Source of the DNA: CBDHDN01 sp965261585
GTDB lineage: Bacteria; Pseudomonadota; Alphaproteobacteria; UBA6615
DNA length: 64,000 nucleotides
Direction of reading: 5' to 3'
NCBI GenBank assembly: GCA_965261585.1
Contig: CBDHDN010000071.1
Coordinates: forward strand, 54,080-118,079
Below are positions 25,173-33,286 of this stretch, one piece after another. Positions within the stretch are counted from its first letter, which is position 1, and every line of letters begins with the position of its first letter. The notes under the pieces are model-generated. The model had not been told where the DNA came from. It was given only the letters and a program-made list of their open reading frames with translations, and searched no databases. The position numbers and the translations under genes are program-made.

Positions 25173-28100
25173 ATGCGTCGGACGGAGCAGGTACAGGGAC
25201 TGAGATTGATGAAGTTCGAGGAGGTTTACGGGCGCACCCATCGGGGTGGCTGTGTGCCGTGGAAAGGCACCATCCTTCAGCGGGTGAAAATCCCGCCCGG
25301 CAACTGTCGTTCCAGCCGGTAGCAATCAGAGCGAATGATGGAGGTAACGACATCGTTTGAAGCACTCCGAGAAACGGACCGCCCTGGGCGGTTCAGCGAC
25401 CATGCGGGCCGCAACGCGAGTGAACACCGAGCAGGCCTCGAAACTTGGAATGCGGAAGCCGACCCGTCAGCTACTCGGGGAAGGCTGCCACCGGCCGGGA
25501 AGAGAACGACACGCGCACCGGCCGGCTCCGCCGGGGTAATGGTGGCTGCACGCATGGAGCAGGAGGATGGGAGCAACACGGGAAGCCCTGTCGGTGGTGT
25601 GCACTCACCAACCGGAACCCCGTGAGGGGCAGGCCGGGCCGGCAGGGTGGCGGATGGGCTCGTAGTACCGCGGAGGCCGGGTAATGCCGGCGGAGGAAAG
25701 GAGCCCTGGTTCGAGAGCAATACGGAAAGGAAGCAAGACGTGACCACTGGCGAGAGCCTAACAGGGTCAGAAAAGGTTCGGAAATTCCAGACCGTGTTAC
25801 ATGCGAAAGCTAAGGAAGAACCCGGACGGCGGTTCCATTCGCTGATTGACAAGGTGTGGCGCGAGGACTTCTTGATGGAAGCCTGGAGGCAGGTTCGCCG
25901 CAATGGCGGCGCTGCCGGGGTGGACGGAGAGAACTTCGCGGACATCAAGGCGTACGGCGTGGACCGCTGGCTCGGGGAACTGGCGCGGGAACTGAGGGAT
26001 GCCACCTACACACCGAAGCCGGTGCGACAGGTTCTGATCCCGAAGAAACAGCCCGGCAAGTTCCGGCCATTGGGCATTCCCTGCATACGGGACCGAGTGG
26101 CGCAGACATCGGCCATGCTCGTGCTGACACCGATGTTCGAAGCCGACTTGCAACCGGAGCAGTACGCCTACAGGCCGGAGCGGAGCGCCCTCGACGCGGT
26201 ACAACGCGTTCATCGTCTCCTGTACAGGGGGCACAACGAGGTGGTTGATTGCGATTTGTCCAACTACTTCGGCGAAATTCCGCACGCCGAATTGATGAAA
26301 AGCCTCGCCCGGCGCATCAGCGACGGGCGGATGCTCGGACTCATCAAGGCGTGGCTGGAGATGCCGGTGGAGGAGGACGACGGCAAGGGCGGCACCAGCC
26401 GCACGAACCGGGCGCGCAGGGAGCGGAAAGGAACCCCGCAAGGGGCGCCGATCTCGCCGCTGCTCAGCAACCTCTATATGCGGCGCTTCATACTGGGTTG
26501 GAAGGTGCTGGGCTATGCCCGGCGCTTCCGTTCGGAAATCGTGAACTACGCGGACGACCTTTGCGTGCTCGGCAAGGCCCCGGCGGCGGAAATGCTGACG
26601 GCGGTCGAGCGGCTCATGGAGGGTCTGAAGCTGCCGGTCAACGAACGGAAGACCCGATGCTTGCGGTGCCCGGAGGGGCCATTGGAGTTTCTGGGCTACC
26701 GCATCGGACGCAACTACCGCCCGACCGGGGAGGGGACCTACACTGGAACCCGACCCAGCAAAGCGAGCGTCCAGAGCATTTGCCGCACGATCAGCGATAT
26801 CACCACGCCACGCTACCAGCTGCTGCCGTCGGAAATGGTGGTGGAACGCCTGAACCGGACCATCGTCGGGTGGGCGAACTACTTCTGTCTTGGTCAGGTC
26901 AGCCCAGCTTATAGCGCGGTCAACCAACACGCGGTCAGGCGGCTCCGTCAGTGGCTCTGTCGAAAGCACAAGACGCGGTTCGGGAAATTCGTGCATTTCC
27001 CGGACGCCCGGCTATACGATGAATATGGCCTCACGCGTCTCACGCGGCAGACGATAGGCCTTCCGAGTGCGAAGGTATGATCTCGTCCGAAAGCCGGATG
27101 CGAGAGATCCGCACGTCCGGTTTGATGAGCGGGGGACTGGAAACGTGGCCACGGGAGCCGGACTGAGGCCCGGAGCGAAAGCGACGGAACCGCCACCGGA
27201 CCCTTAAAGCTGGCGCGCCAGCCCCCGACTCTACTGAGCCAGGCGGAGGCGGCGGAGGTTCTGGGTGTCTCGGAGCGCACCTTCCGGCGCTGGCGCGACC
27301 GCTACGAGGCGGAGGGAGCCGACGGTCTCTACGACCGCCGCCTGGGCCGCCTCTCGGCGCGGCGCGCGCCGGTGGACGAGGTGGCGCGGGTGCTGGAGTT
27401 GTTCGACACCCGCTACTGGGACTTCACGGCCAAGCACTTCCACGAGAAGCTGGTGGCCGATCACGGCTTCAAGCGCAGCTACAACTGGCTGCGGCTGAGC
27501 TTGCAAGCCCATGGGCGCAGGCGCGCGGCGCCCAGGCTTGGGGCGCACCGGCGCAAGCGGCCGCGCCGTGCCCTGCCCGGCATGATGTTGCACCAGGACG
27601 GCTCGAGCCACGAGTGGGTCCCCGGTCGATGGTGTGACCTGATCGTCACCATGGACGATGCGACCAGCGATATCTACTCGGCCTTCTTCGTCGCCGAAGA
27701 GGGCACCATGTCGAGCTTCCAGGGGGTGTCCGAGGCGATCCGGGCCAAGGGCCTGTTCTGCTCGCTCTACGCCGACCGCGCCAGCCACTACTGGAACACG
27801 CCCGAGGCCGGCGGCAAGGTGGACAAGGACACCCCGACCCAGGTCGGCCGCGCCCTGGCGCAGCTCGGCATCGAGTTGATCCCGGCCTACTCGCCCGAGG
27901 CAAGGGGGCGCTCGGAGCGCATGTTCGGCACCTTGCAGAAGCGCCTGCCCCAGGAACTCAGGCTCGCCGGCATCACCGACATGGTCGAGGCCAACCGCTT
28001 CCTCAAGGAGGTCTTCCTGCCACAACACAACGCCCGCTTCGCGACCCCGGCCGAGGACCAGGGCACCGCCTTCGTCCCCTTCACCGGCGCGCTCGACGAC

Positions 28101-28331
28101 ATCCTGTGCATCCACGAGGAACGCACCGTCTCAAACGACAACACGGTGCGCTACAAGCGCCTGGCACTTCAGATCCCCGCCGGCCGCCACCGCCGCCATT
28201 ACGTCAAGGCCAGGGTCCGCGTCCACGAATACCCCGACGGCACAATGGCCGTCTTCCATGGACCGCGATGTCTGGCGCGATACCACGCCGATGGCCAACC
28301 GATCGACAGCCAAACCCGCGAGGCCGCGTGA
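25173..28331 (+). CDS. DDE transposase of the IS481/ISNCY-like element, split by a group II intron
   Basis: Exon 1 is 25173-25251 (MRRTEQVQGLRLMKFEEVYGRTHRGG, with GGAGGGAGG upstream) and exon 2 is 27235-28331. Joining them gives GGC-TTG-AGC, that is ...RGGLSQAEAAEVLGVSERTFRRW, exactly the expected N-terminal helix-turn-helix of this family. The spliced protein has 391 residues. Catalytic-core segments are MLHQDGSSHEW, LYADRASHYW and GRSERMFGTLQ (D, D, E), followed by AHNARF-like QHNARFATP. Without splicing, exon 2 alone could start only inside (for example at 27372) and would lack the DNA-binding part. Confidence 0.85.
25740..27080 (+). CDS. ltrA: Group II intron reverse transcriptase/maturase
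   Basis: This 446-aa protein carries reverse transcriptase blocks (PVRQVLIPKKQPGKFRPLGIP, PEQYAYRPERSALDAV, VVDCDLSNYFGEIPH, GTPQGAPISPLLSNLYM, and the catalytic NYADDLCVL box) and an X/maturase domain (LNRTIVGWANYF, AVRRLRQWLCRKHKTRFGKF). No C-terminal HNH endonuclease domain is seen. It assists splicing and retrohoming of its intron. The GTG at 25740 follows GGAAAGGAAG. Full length, so the intron may be active. Confidence 0.92.
   Translation: MTTGESLTGSEKVRKFQTVLHAKAKEEPGRRFHSLIDKVWREDFLMEAWRQVRRNGGAAGVDGENFADIKAYGVDRWLGELARELRDATYTPKPVRQVLIPKKQPGKFRPLGIPCIRDRVAQTSAMLVLTPMFEADLQPEQYAYRPERSALDAVQRVHRLLYRGHNEVVDCDLSNYFGEIPHAELMKSLARRISDGRMLGLIKAWLEMPVEEDDGKGGTSRTNRARRERKGTPQGAPISPLLSNLYMRRFILGWKVLGYARRFRSEIVNYADDLCVLGKAPAAEMLTAVERLMEGLKLPVNERKTRCLRCPEGPLEFLGYRIGRNYRPTGEGTYTGTRPSKASVQSICRTISDITTPRYQLLPSEMVVERLNRTIVGWANYFCLGQVSPAYSAVNQHAVRRLRQWLCRKHKTRFGKFVHFPDARLYDEYGLTRLTRQTIGLPSAKV
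27092..27122 (+). ncRNA. Group II intron domain V-like hairpin
   Basis: AGCCGGATGCG pairs with CGCACGTCCGGTT around a short AGAGAT-type loop, with the AGC triad expected of domain V. It directly follows the maturase stop codon. Confidence 0.65.
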
Positions 28332-28356
28332 CCCGCTTCGACGCAACCGACCGGCG

Positions 28357-28409
28357 CCCTGTGGGGAAGTGGACAGCCGCTCCGCGACCGACCACTTCCC
28401 CACAGGGCC
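28357..28409. repeat. Perfect 17-bp inverted repeat downstream of the transposase
   Basis: GCCCTGTGGGGAAGTGG (28357-28373) and its exact complement (28393-28409) are separated by 19 bases and lie 26 bp after the transposase stop, inside the right end of the element. There is no T-run, so it is not a plain intrinsic terminator. Confidence 0.85.
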
Positions 28410-28587
28410 AGAAACCGCAACAGAAGCGGTCAACTCATATGGTACATAAACCGGTCAACTCAGAATGTTCTCGACAGTCCCGCTGTGGGTATGGCGGATG
28501 CGAGCGATCGTCGCGAGCGCACGGCGGCTCACTTGTGGCGACCAGTAGTATCGTCGTCCGAGGACGGCATCGAGGGGCTTGATCGCG

Positions 28588-28603
28588 TTAACGTTTCGTT
28601 AAC
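28588..28603 (+). promoter_or_regulatory. CtrA-type binding box
   Basis: TTAACGTTTCGTTAAC is a perfect TTAA-N7-TTAAC match to the binding motif of the alphaproteobacterial cell-cycle regulator CtrA. It lies just upstream of the putative small RNA at 28612-28692. Confidence 0.6.
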
Positions 28604-28611
28604 CATTTCCG

Positions 28612-28692
28612 CAGAAACTGAGATGTGCCCAGCCATGGGCATTTCCTCCCTGAACTTGGGCCGCGCCTGTTCTTGGCGCGGTCCTTTTCTTT
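28612..28692 (+). ncRNA. Putative small regulatory RNA 1
   Basis: The segment holds a perfect hairpin (TGCCCA-GCCA-TGGGCA, 28626-28641), an unpaired TTTCCTCCC (28642-28650) and an intrinsic terminator. The same order and the same motifs occur at 50963-51043. A single-stranded CCTCCC is complementary to Shine-Dalgarno sequences, as in several alphaproteobacterial sRNAs. No protein frame explains the stretch. The 5' end is inferred. Confidence 0.55.
28658..28692 (+). terminator. Intrinsic terminator of putative sRNA 1
   Basis: A 10-bp stem GGGCCGCGCC / GGCGCGGTCC with one G-U pair and a 7-base loop, followed by TTTTCTTT. Confidence 0.8.
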
Positions 28693-28718
28693 GCCGCCGC
28701 GCCGGACCGGTGGTTCGC

Positions 28719-28747
28719 TTGACACTCCGCGGCGGCGGCGCTACATC
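28719..28747 (+). promoter_or_regulatory. Promoter of tRNA-Asp
   Basis: A perfect -35 TTGACA (28719-28724), a 17-bp GC-rich spacer and TACATC (28742-28747) as the -10 lie 12 bp before the tRNA. Confidence 0.6.
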
Positions 28748-28758
28748 AGCCGCGCCCT

Positions 28759-28835
<77 letters not shown>

Positions 28836-28864
28836 CGCTCCAGATCCCATTTGACAGTCCCGAC

Positions 28865-29230
28865 TTGAGCGGCCGGCAATGCGGCTTGGCGGCCGAACCG
28901 CCCATCGGCGAGGCTGCTGCCCGCGCGTTCTACGGCGCGCTCTTGGGCCTGCCGGAGCGACCGAAGCCGCCGGCATTGGCCGCGCGCGGCGGCGCTTGGT
29001 TCGAACGGCCGCCGCTCCGCGTCCACCTGGGCGTCGATGCGGCCTTCGTGCCGGCGAGAAAGGCCCACCCGGCCTTCGTCATCGACGACCTTGCGGCCTT
29101 GCGCACGCGCCTCGCCGACGCCGGCCACGTGGTCAAGCCGGCCGGACCCGTCGACGGCCACGACCGCTGCTACGTCGACGACCCGTTCGGCAACCGCCTG
29201 GAGTTCATGTCGCCCGCTGCCGTCACTTGA
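28865..29230 (+). CDS. VOC (glyoxalase/dioxygenase-fold) protein, probably lacking its N-terminus
   Basis: 121 residues from a TTG without a visible ribosome site. The pattern GEAAARAFYGALLGLPE, LRVHLGVDAAFVPARKAHPAFVIDDL and DDPFGNRLEFMSP is that of a small vicinal-oxygen-chelate protein. The usual opening (hydrophobic-x-H-V-x-L, with the first metal His) is missing or degraded, so this is either a 5'-truncated copy or a pseudogene. Substrate unknown. Confidence 0.6.
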   Translation: MSGRQCGLAAEPPIGEAAARAFYGALLGLPERPKPPALAARGGAWFERPPLRVHLGVDAAFVPARKAHPAFVIDDLAALRTRLADAGHVVKPAGPVDGHDRCYVDDPFGNRLEFMSPAAVT

Positions 29231-29271
29231 CGGCTGAAGACGGAGCCGGTTCTGAGCTCCCGGGGCCCGGC

Positions 29272-29761
29272 ATGGTCGACGCGCAAGCCATGCACGCCGC
29301 GTATGTCGAGGGTAACCTCGAGGCGCTGCGGGCGGCATTGGGAAATCCGCCAGATTTTCTGCCGAGGCCCCTTCGGCGCCGGCGAGATCTGCTGAAAAAC
29401 GCGATCTATCACAGTCCGCTTCCGTTCATTCGCACGCTCGTCGAGCTCGGCGCCGATCCCGACTACGGCGACCACGCACGCTTCCCATCGGTGATCGCGG
29501 TAGCGCCGGGACAGGCTGGAGGTCGTCGCACTGCTGCTCGACGGTGGCGCCGACATCCAGCAGCGCGGCATCAATGACCACACGCCGCTGCACTATGCGG
29601 CGACGGCCGGCGACACCGTGGCCGTCGATCTGCTGCTCGCCCGCGGCGCCGACCCGAACGCACGGACCCGCATCGACGACTACGCGACACGCCTGGAGGA
29701 GGCCGAGTATCTAGGCCTGTCAGCGATGGTGCGGCACTTGCGCGCCCGGCTGGATCCCTGA
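29272..29761 (+). pseudogene. Ankyrin-repeat protein gene, frameshifted
   Basis: The first frame (MVDAQAMHAAYVEGNLEALRAALG ... TLVELGADPDYGDHARFPSVIA) and the second (RLEVVALLLDGGADIQQRGINDHTPLHYAATAGDTVAVDLLLARGADPNARTR ... LRARLDP) join near 29505-29515 by a one-base shift. Together they would make about 163 residues with three ankyrin-like units. It sits 42 bp behind the VOC gene. Confidence 0.7.
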
Positions 29762-29864
29762 GCCGCAGGCAGGCGGCTTGCAACGGTGCCGCCATCGCTC
29801 CTAATTTGTGGCGGATCCCGCCGCCAGCCGGGTGGAGAAATGCGCGAATCGCGGAGGAGTGCTC

Positions 29865-30200
29865 GTGACCGAAGATCAGCTTGAGTGGCACGTTGTTGCC
29901 GGCGTGGACGACATCGACGAGGAAGACGTCATGCGCTTCGATCATGGTGGCGGGACGTACGCGGTCTATCGCATCGACGACGGCTTTTTCGCGACCGACG
30001 GGATGTGCACCCACGAGGCGGCTCACATGGCCGACGGCTTCGTCATCGGCGACATCATCGAATGCCCGATGCACCAGGGGCGTTTTCACATTCCCACGGG
30101 CAAGGCCAAGGGCGCGCCGGTCTCCGTCGACATCCGCACCCACCCGGTGAAGGTCGAGGACGGCAAGGTCCTGATCGGTCTGCCGGCCAGCCAGGGCTGA
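29865..30200 (+). CDS. Rieske [2Fe-2S] ferredoxin
   Basis: This 111-aa soluble protein has the Rieske ligands C-X-H (CTH) and C-X2-H (CPMH) in CTHEAAHMADGFVIGDIIECPMHQGRF, followed by KAKGAPVSVDIRTHPVKVEDGKVLI. It is of the MocE/oxygenase-ferredoxin type. GTG 29865 follows GGAGGAG and is preferred over the longer frame. The next gene, 33 bp away, is its likely reductase, so the pair forms an NAD(P)H-to-oxygenase electron chain; the oxygenase itself is not in the window. Confidence 0.9.
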   Translation: MTEDQLEWHVVAGVDDIDEEDVMRFDHGGGTYAVYRIDDGFFATDGMCTHEAAHMADGFVIGDIIECPMHQGRFHIPTGKAKGAPVSVDIRTHPVKVEDGKVLIGLPASQG

Positions 30201-30233
30201 TCCAGCCAGGGCTGAGCCAGCCGGATCGCGCCG

Positions 30234-31469
30234 GTGAGCGAGACCTACGTCATCGTCGGCGCCGGCCATGCCGGCGGCCGGGCCGCCGCCGCGCTGCGCC
30301 GCCATGGCTTCGCCGGGCGGCTCGTCGTCGTCGGTGCCGAGGCGCATGCACCCTACGAGCGGCCGCCGCTGTCCAAGGGCCTGCTCAGCGGCGTCCAGCA
30401 ACCCGCGGACTGCGCCCTGCAGCCGCCGGGTTCTTATGAGGAGCAGGGCATCGAGCTGCGGCTCGGTACCCGCGTCGAGGCGATCGATCGCGGCCGCCGG
30501 GTCGTTGCCATGGCGGGTGCCGAGGCGGTTGTCTACGACAAGCTGTTGCTGACGACCGGTGGCGACTGCCGGCGGCTGGGGATCGACGGTGCCGCGCTGG
30601 GCGGTATCCACACCCTCAGGACGCTGGAGGATTCTGCCGCGATCGCCGCCGAGCTCGGCGCCGGCCGCCGGCTCGTCGTCATCGGCGGCGGCTTCATCGG
30701 GCTGGAGGTCGCGGCCAGCGCAATCGGCCGGGGCTGCGCGGTCACTGTCGTCGAGGCCGCCGATCAACTGATGGGCCGCGTCGTGCCGGCCGCGTTCGCG
30801 CGCATTGTCGCCGCGGCGCACGAGGCCCGCGGCGTTCGGCTCGTGATCGGCGCGCGACCGGTCGGCTTTGTCGGCAATGGCCGGGTCGCTGGTGTGGCAC
30901 TGGCCTCGGGTGAGGAGATCGCCGCCGATGCGGTCGTCGTCGGCATCGGTATCGTTCCCGCTACGGCCCTGGCCGAGGCGGCGGGGCTCGCCGTCGACAA
31001 CGGCATCGTCGTCGACGCGCAGTGCCGGACGTCGGACCCGAACGTCTTTGCCGCCGGCGACGTCGCCAGCTTCCATCACCCCGTGTTCGACCGCCATGTC
31101 CGCCTGGAATCGTGGCGCCACGCCGACGTGCAGCCCGACACGGCGGCCCAGGCCATGCTGGGGGCGGGCGGGCCCTACAGCGAAATCCCTTGGCTGTGGT
31201 CGGACCAGCACGACCTCAACCTGCAGGTCACCGGTCTGACCGACCGCTACGATGACGTCGTCCAGCGTGGCGGCGACGTCGCCACCGGCGTCGTCTGTTT
31301 CCTGCTCACCGGCGAGCGCATGATCGGCGCCTGCGGGATCGGCGTCGGCGGCGTCATCGGCCGCGACATCCGCGTCGCCCAGCGGCTCATCGAACGCGGT
31401 CGGCCGGTCGACCGCGACAAGCTTGGCGACACCGCGTTTCCGTTGAAGCAACTGCTGCGCGCGCAGTAG
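30234..31469 (+). CDS. FAD-dependent ferredoxin reductase
   Basis: This 411-aa protein has two dinucleotide-binding motifs (YVIVGAGHAGGRAAAAL at the N-terminus for FAD, VVIGGGFIGLEVAASA near 145 for NAD(P)H), PYERPPLSKGLL, and the late FAD segment SDPNVFAAGDVASF followed by a C-terminal reductase domain (WSDQHDLNLQVTGL). This is the architecture of rubredoxin/ferredoxin reductases that serve oxygenases. Start GTG 30234. It is paired with the Rieske ferredoxin gene upstream. Confidence 0.9.
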   Translation: MSETYVIVGAGHAGGRAAAALRRHGFAGRLVVVGAEAHAPYERPPLSKGLLSGVQQPADCALQPPGSYEEQGIELRLGTRVEAIDRGRRVVAMAGAEAVVYDKLLLTTGGDCRRLGIDGAALGGIHTLRTLEDSAAIAAELGAGRRLVVIGGGFIGLEVAASAIGRGCAVTVVEAADQLMGRVVPAAFARIVAAAHEARGVRLVIGARPVGFVGNGRVAGVALASGEEIAADAVVVGIGIVPATALAEAAGLAVDNGIVVDAQCRTSDPNVFAAGDVASFHHPVFDRHVRLESWRHADVQPDTAAQAMLGAGGPYSEIPWLWSDQHDLNLQVTGLTDRYDDVVQRGGDVATGVVCFLLTGERMIGACGIGVGGVIGRDIRVAQRLIERGRPVDRDKLGDTAFPLKQLLRAQ

Positions 31470-31724
31470 GTGCACACGCAGGCGCCATACCGGCGGCGCG
31501 CGATGCTGCACGGCCGGCGGCCGACGCGTCCTCCGAAGCTGGCTTTGGGCGCCGTTTCGCCGCGGGCGCGTTGCCTTGCGCCGGCAGGTGTGCTGGTGTA
31601 TTGCTGCGCCGCGAAAAACCGGGCTGCCTGTCGCGTCGCGGGGGGGCGTGACGTTCCGTGCGGTTGCACGGCAGCGCGTTCCGATCGCGTGATGGATTGA
31701 CGTTCAGGGCTAGATGGCGGGCGC
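31470..31724. other. Intergenic region upstream of nuoA
   Basis: No gene is supported. It probably holds the promoter of the complex I operon, but I see no clear -35/-10 pair. Confidence 0.4.
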
Positions 31725-32090
31725 ATGGAAGAACTGCTGCGCGAATACCTGCCGATCCTGATTTTCGTCGGCCTCGCGACCGCGTTGGCCGCCGCGATGG
31801 TGTTGGCCTCCCTGATCATGGGCGCGCAACACCCCGATGCGGAGAAGAACTCGGCCTACGAATGCGGCTTCGAGCCCTTCGAGGATGCGCGCATGCGCTT
31901 CGACGTGCGCTTCTACCTCGTCGCCATCCTGTTCATCATCTTCGACTTGGAGGTCGCGTTCCTGTTTCCCTGGGCCGCGGCGCTGGGCGACATTGGGCTG
32001 TTCGGCTTCTGGTCGATGGTCGTGTTCCTGCTTATCTTGACCGTGGGCTTCGTCTACGAGTGGAAGAAGGGCGCGCTGGAATGGGAGTAG
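31725..32090 (+). CDS. nuoA: NADH-quinone oxidoreductase subunit A
   Basis: This 121-aa membrane subunit has three transmembrane segments and the conserved NSAYECGFEPFEDARMRFDVRFYLVAILFIIFDLEVAFLFPWA. It forms part of the membrane arm near the quinone site of complex I. First gene of the 14-gene operon; overlaps nuoB by 10 bases. Confidence 0.96.
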   Translation: MEELLREYLPILIFVGLATALAAAMVLASLIMGAQHPDAEKNSAYECGFEPFEDARMRFDVRFYLVAILFIIFDLEVAFLFPWAAALGDIGLFGFWSMVVFLLILTVGFVYEWKKGALEWE

Positions 32091-32623
32091 AGGCCGGCAC
32101 CGCAGGCGCATTGCAGCCCCGGGGCAGCCAGGACGCCGCCCTGCGCGCTGTGACCGACACGCTTACGGACAAGGGCTTCGTGCTGGCCCAGATGGACAAG
32201 CTGGTGGCGTGGGCGCGCGCCGGCTCGCTGTGGCCGATGACGTTCGGTCTCGCCTGCTGTGCCATCGAGATGATGCACACGGCGGCGTCACGCTATGACC
32301 TCGACCGTTTCGGTGCGGTGTTCCGGCCGAGCCCGCGGCAGTCCGACGTCATGATCGTCGCCGGCACCCTGACCAACAAGATGGCGCCGGCGCTGCGTAA
32401 GGTCTACGACCAGATGCCCGAGCCGCGCTGGGTCATCTCCATGGGCTCTTGTGCCAATGGCGGCGGCTACTACCATTATTCCTATTCGGTGGTGCGCGGC
32501 TGCGATCGCATCGTTCCCGTCGACATCTATGTGCCGGGCTGCCCACCGACGGCGGAGGCGCTGCTCTACGGCATCATGCAGCTGCAGAAGAAGATCCGTC
32601 GCACGACGACGATCGCGCGCTAG
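32081..32623 (+). CDS. nuoB: NADH-quinone oxidoreductase subunit B
   Basis: This 180-aa subunit binds the last iron-sulfur cluster, N2. The cluster ligands are visible in LACCAIEMM, GSCANGGGYYHYSYSVVRGCDRIVPVD and VPGCPPTAEALLYGI. ATG 32081 overlaps the end of nuoA; the longer upstream frame is a shadow of nuoA. Confidence 0.96.
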   Translation: MGVEAGTAGALQPRGSQDAALRAVTDTLTDKGFVLAQMDKLVAWARAGSLWPMTFGLACCAIEMMHTAASRYDLDRFGAVFRPSPRQSDVMIVAGTLTNKMAPALRKVYDQMPEPRWVISMGSCANGGGYYHYSYSVVRGCDRIVPVDIYVPGCPPTAEALLYGIMQLQKKIRRTTTIAR

Positions 32624-32647
32624 ACCAGGCGGCCGACGGACCCCACG

Positions 32648-33286
32648 ATGACCCAGGCGCTTCAGGATCTCGGCGAGTACGTGTCGGCTGCCGTGTCGCA
32701 GCACGTCGCCGGTGCCGAAGTGCGCCACGGTGAGCTGGTCGTCGCGGTACAGCTTGCCGGCATCGTGCCGGTGCTCAAGTTCCTGCGCGACGACACGAAC
32801 TGCCAGTTCAAGATGCTCGTCGATCTCTGCGGCGCCGACTACCCGGAGCGTGAGGAGCGCTTCGATGTCGTCTACAACCTGCTGTCGCTGAAGCATAATC
32901 AACGGATCCGCCTGAAGGTCCGGACGGACGAGAACACCCCGGTGCCAACGGCGACAGGCGTGTTCTCGGCGGCCGGCTGGTTCGAGCGCGAGGCCTGGGA
33001 CCTCTATGGCATCTTCTTCTCCGACCACCCCGACCTGCGGCGCATCCTCACCGACTATGGCTTCGAGGGGCATCCGCTGCGCAAGGACTTCCCGCTCACG
33101 GGCCACGTCGAGGTGCGCTATGACGAGACCCACAAGCGTGTCGTCTACGATCCGGTCAAGCTGACTCAGGACTTCCGCACGTTCGACTTCCTGAGCCCGT
33201 GGGAGGGCATGGACCGCGTCCTGCCGGGCGACGAGAAGGCAACCGCCGACGCGCCCGATGGGGCCGGCAAGGAAGCCGCGGGCTGA
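32648..33286 (+). CDS. nuoC: NADH-quinone oxidoreductase subunit C
   Basis: This 212-aa peripheral-arm subunit has the 30-kDa-subunit signature (ERFDVVYNLLSLKHNQRIRLKV, WFEREAWDLYGIFFSDHPDLRRILTDYGFEGHPLRKDFPLTG). It ends in a short polar tail. TGATG overlap with nuoD. Confidence 0.96.
   Translation: MTQALQDLGEYVSAAVSQHVAGAEVRHGELVVAVQLAGIVPVLKFLRDDTNCQFKMLVDLCGADYPEREERFDVVYNLLSLKHNQRIRLKVRTDENTPVPTATGVFSAAGWFEREAWDLYGIFFSDHPDLRRILTDYGFEGHPLRKDFPLTGHVEVRYDETHKRVVYDPVKLTQDFRTFDFLSPWEGMDRVLPGDEKATADAPDGAGKEAAG

Larger units (their letters stand above)
25252..27234 (+). mobile_element. Group II intron (1983 bp)
   Basis: The 5' end GTGTGCCG fits the group II GUGYG consensus and the 3' end is ...CTCTAC, with the usual AY. 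It encodes a reverse transcriptase/maturase at 25740-27080, preceded by about 490 bases of structured non-coding RNA (domains I-III). A domain V-like hairpin (AGCCGGATGCG ... CGCACGTCCGGTT) lies at 27092-27122, right after the ORF. The boundaries were chosen because they restore the transposase frame. About 110 bases follow domain V, more than a plain domain VI needs. Confidence 0.82.
23629..28478 (+). mobile_element. IS481/ISNCY-like element carrying an IS256-family copy and a group II intron
   Basis: The ends are TGTGTCGGTAACA (23629) and, inverted, ACTGTCGAGAACA (28478). Both lead into a shared CCGGTTTATGTACC segment about 25 bases in, and a second GTCCGG/GACCG block follows, which looks like repeated transposase-binding sites. 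The flanking direct repeat is 14 bp, cccgctgtgggtat (23615-23628 and 28479-28492). Without the nested IS256-family copy (1451 bp plus duplication) and intron (1983 bp) the element is about 1.4 kb with one DDE transposase gene. Family naming (IS481 versus ISNCY) is uncertain. Confidence 0.8.

Noticed and set aside
29571..31511. 646-residue minus-strand frame over the Rieske/reductase genes
   Set aside because: High-GC shadow; the plus strand carries clear Rieske and FAD-reductase motifs.
32041..32110. 10-base overlap of nuoA and nuoB as a possible fusion or frameshift
   Set aside because: Both proteins have normal ends and such overlaps are common in this operon.
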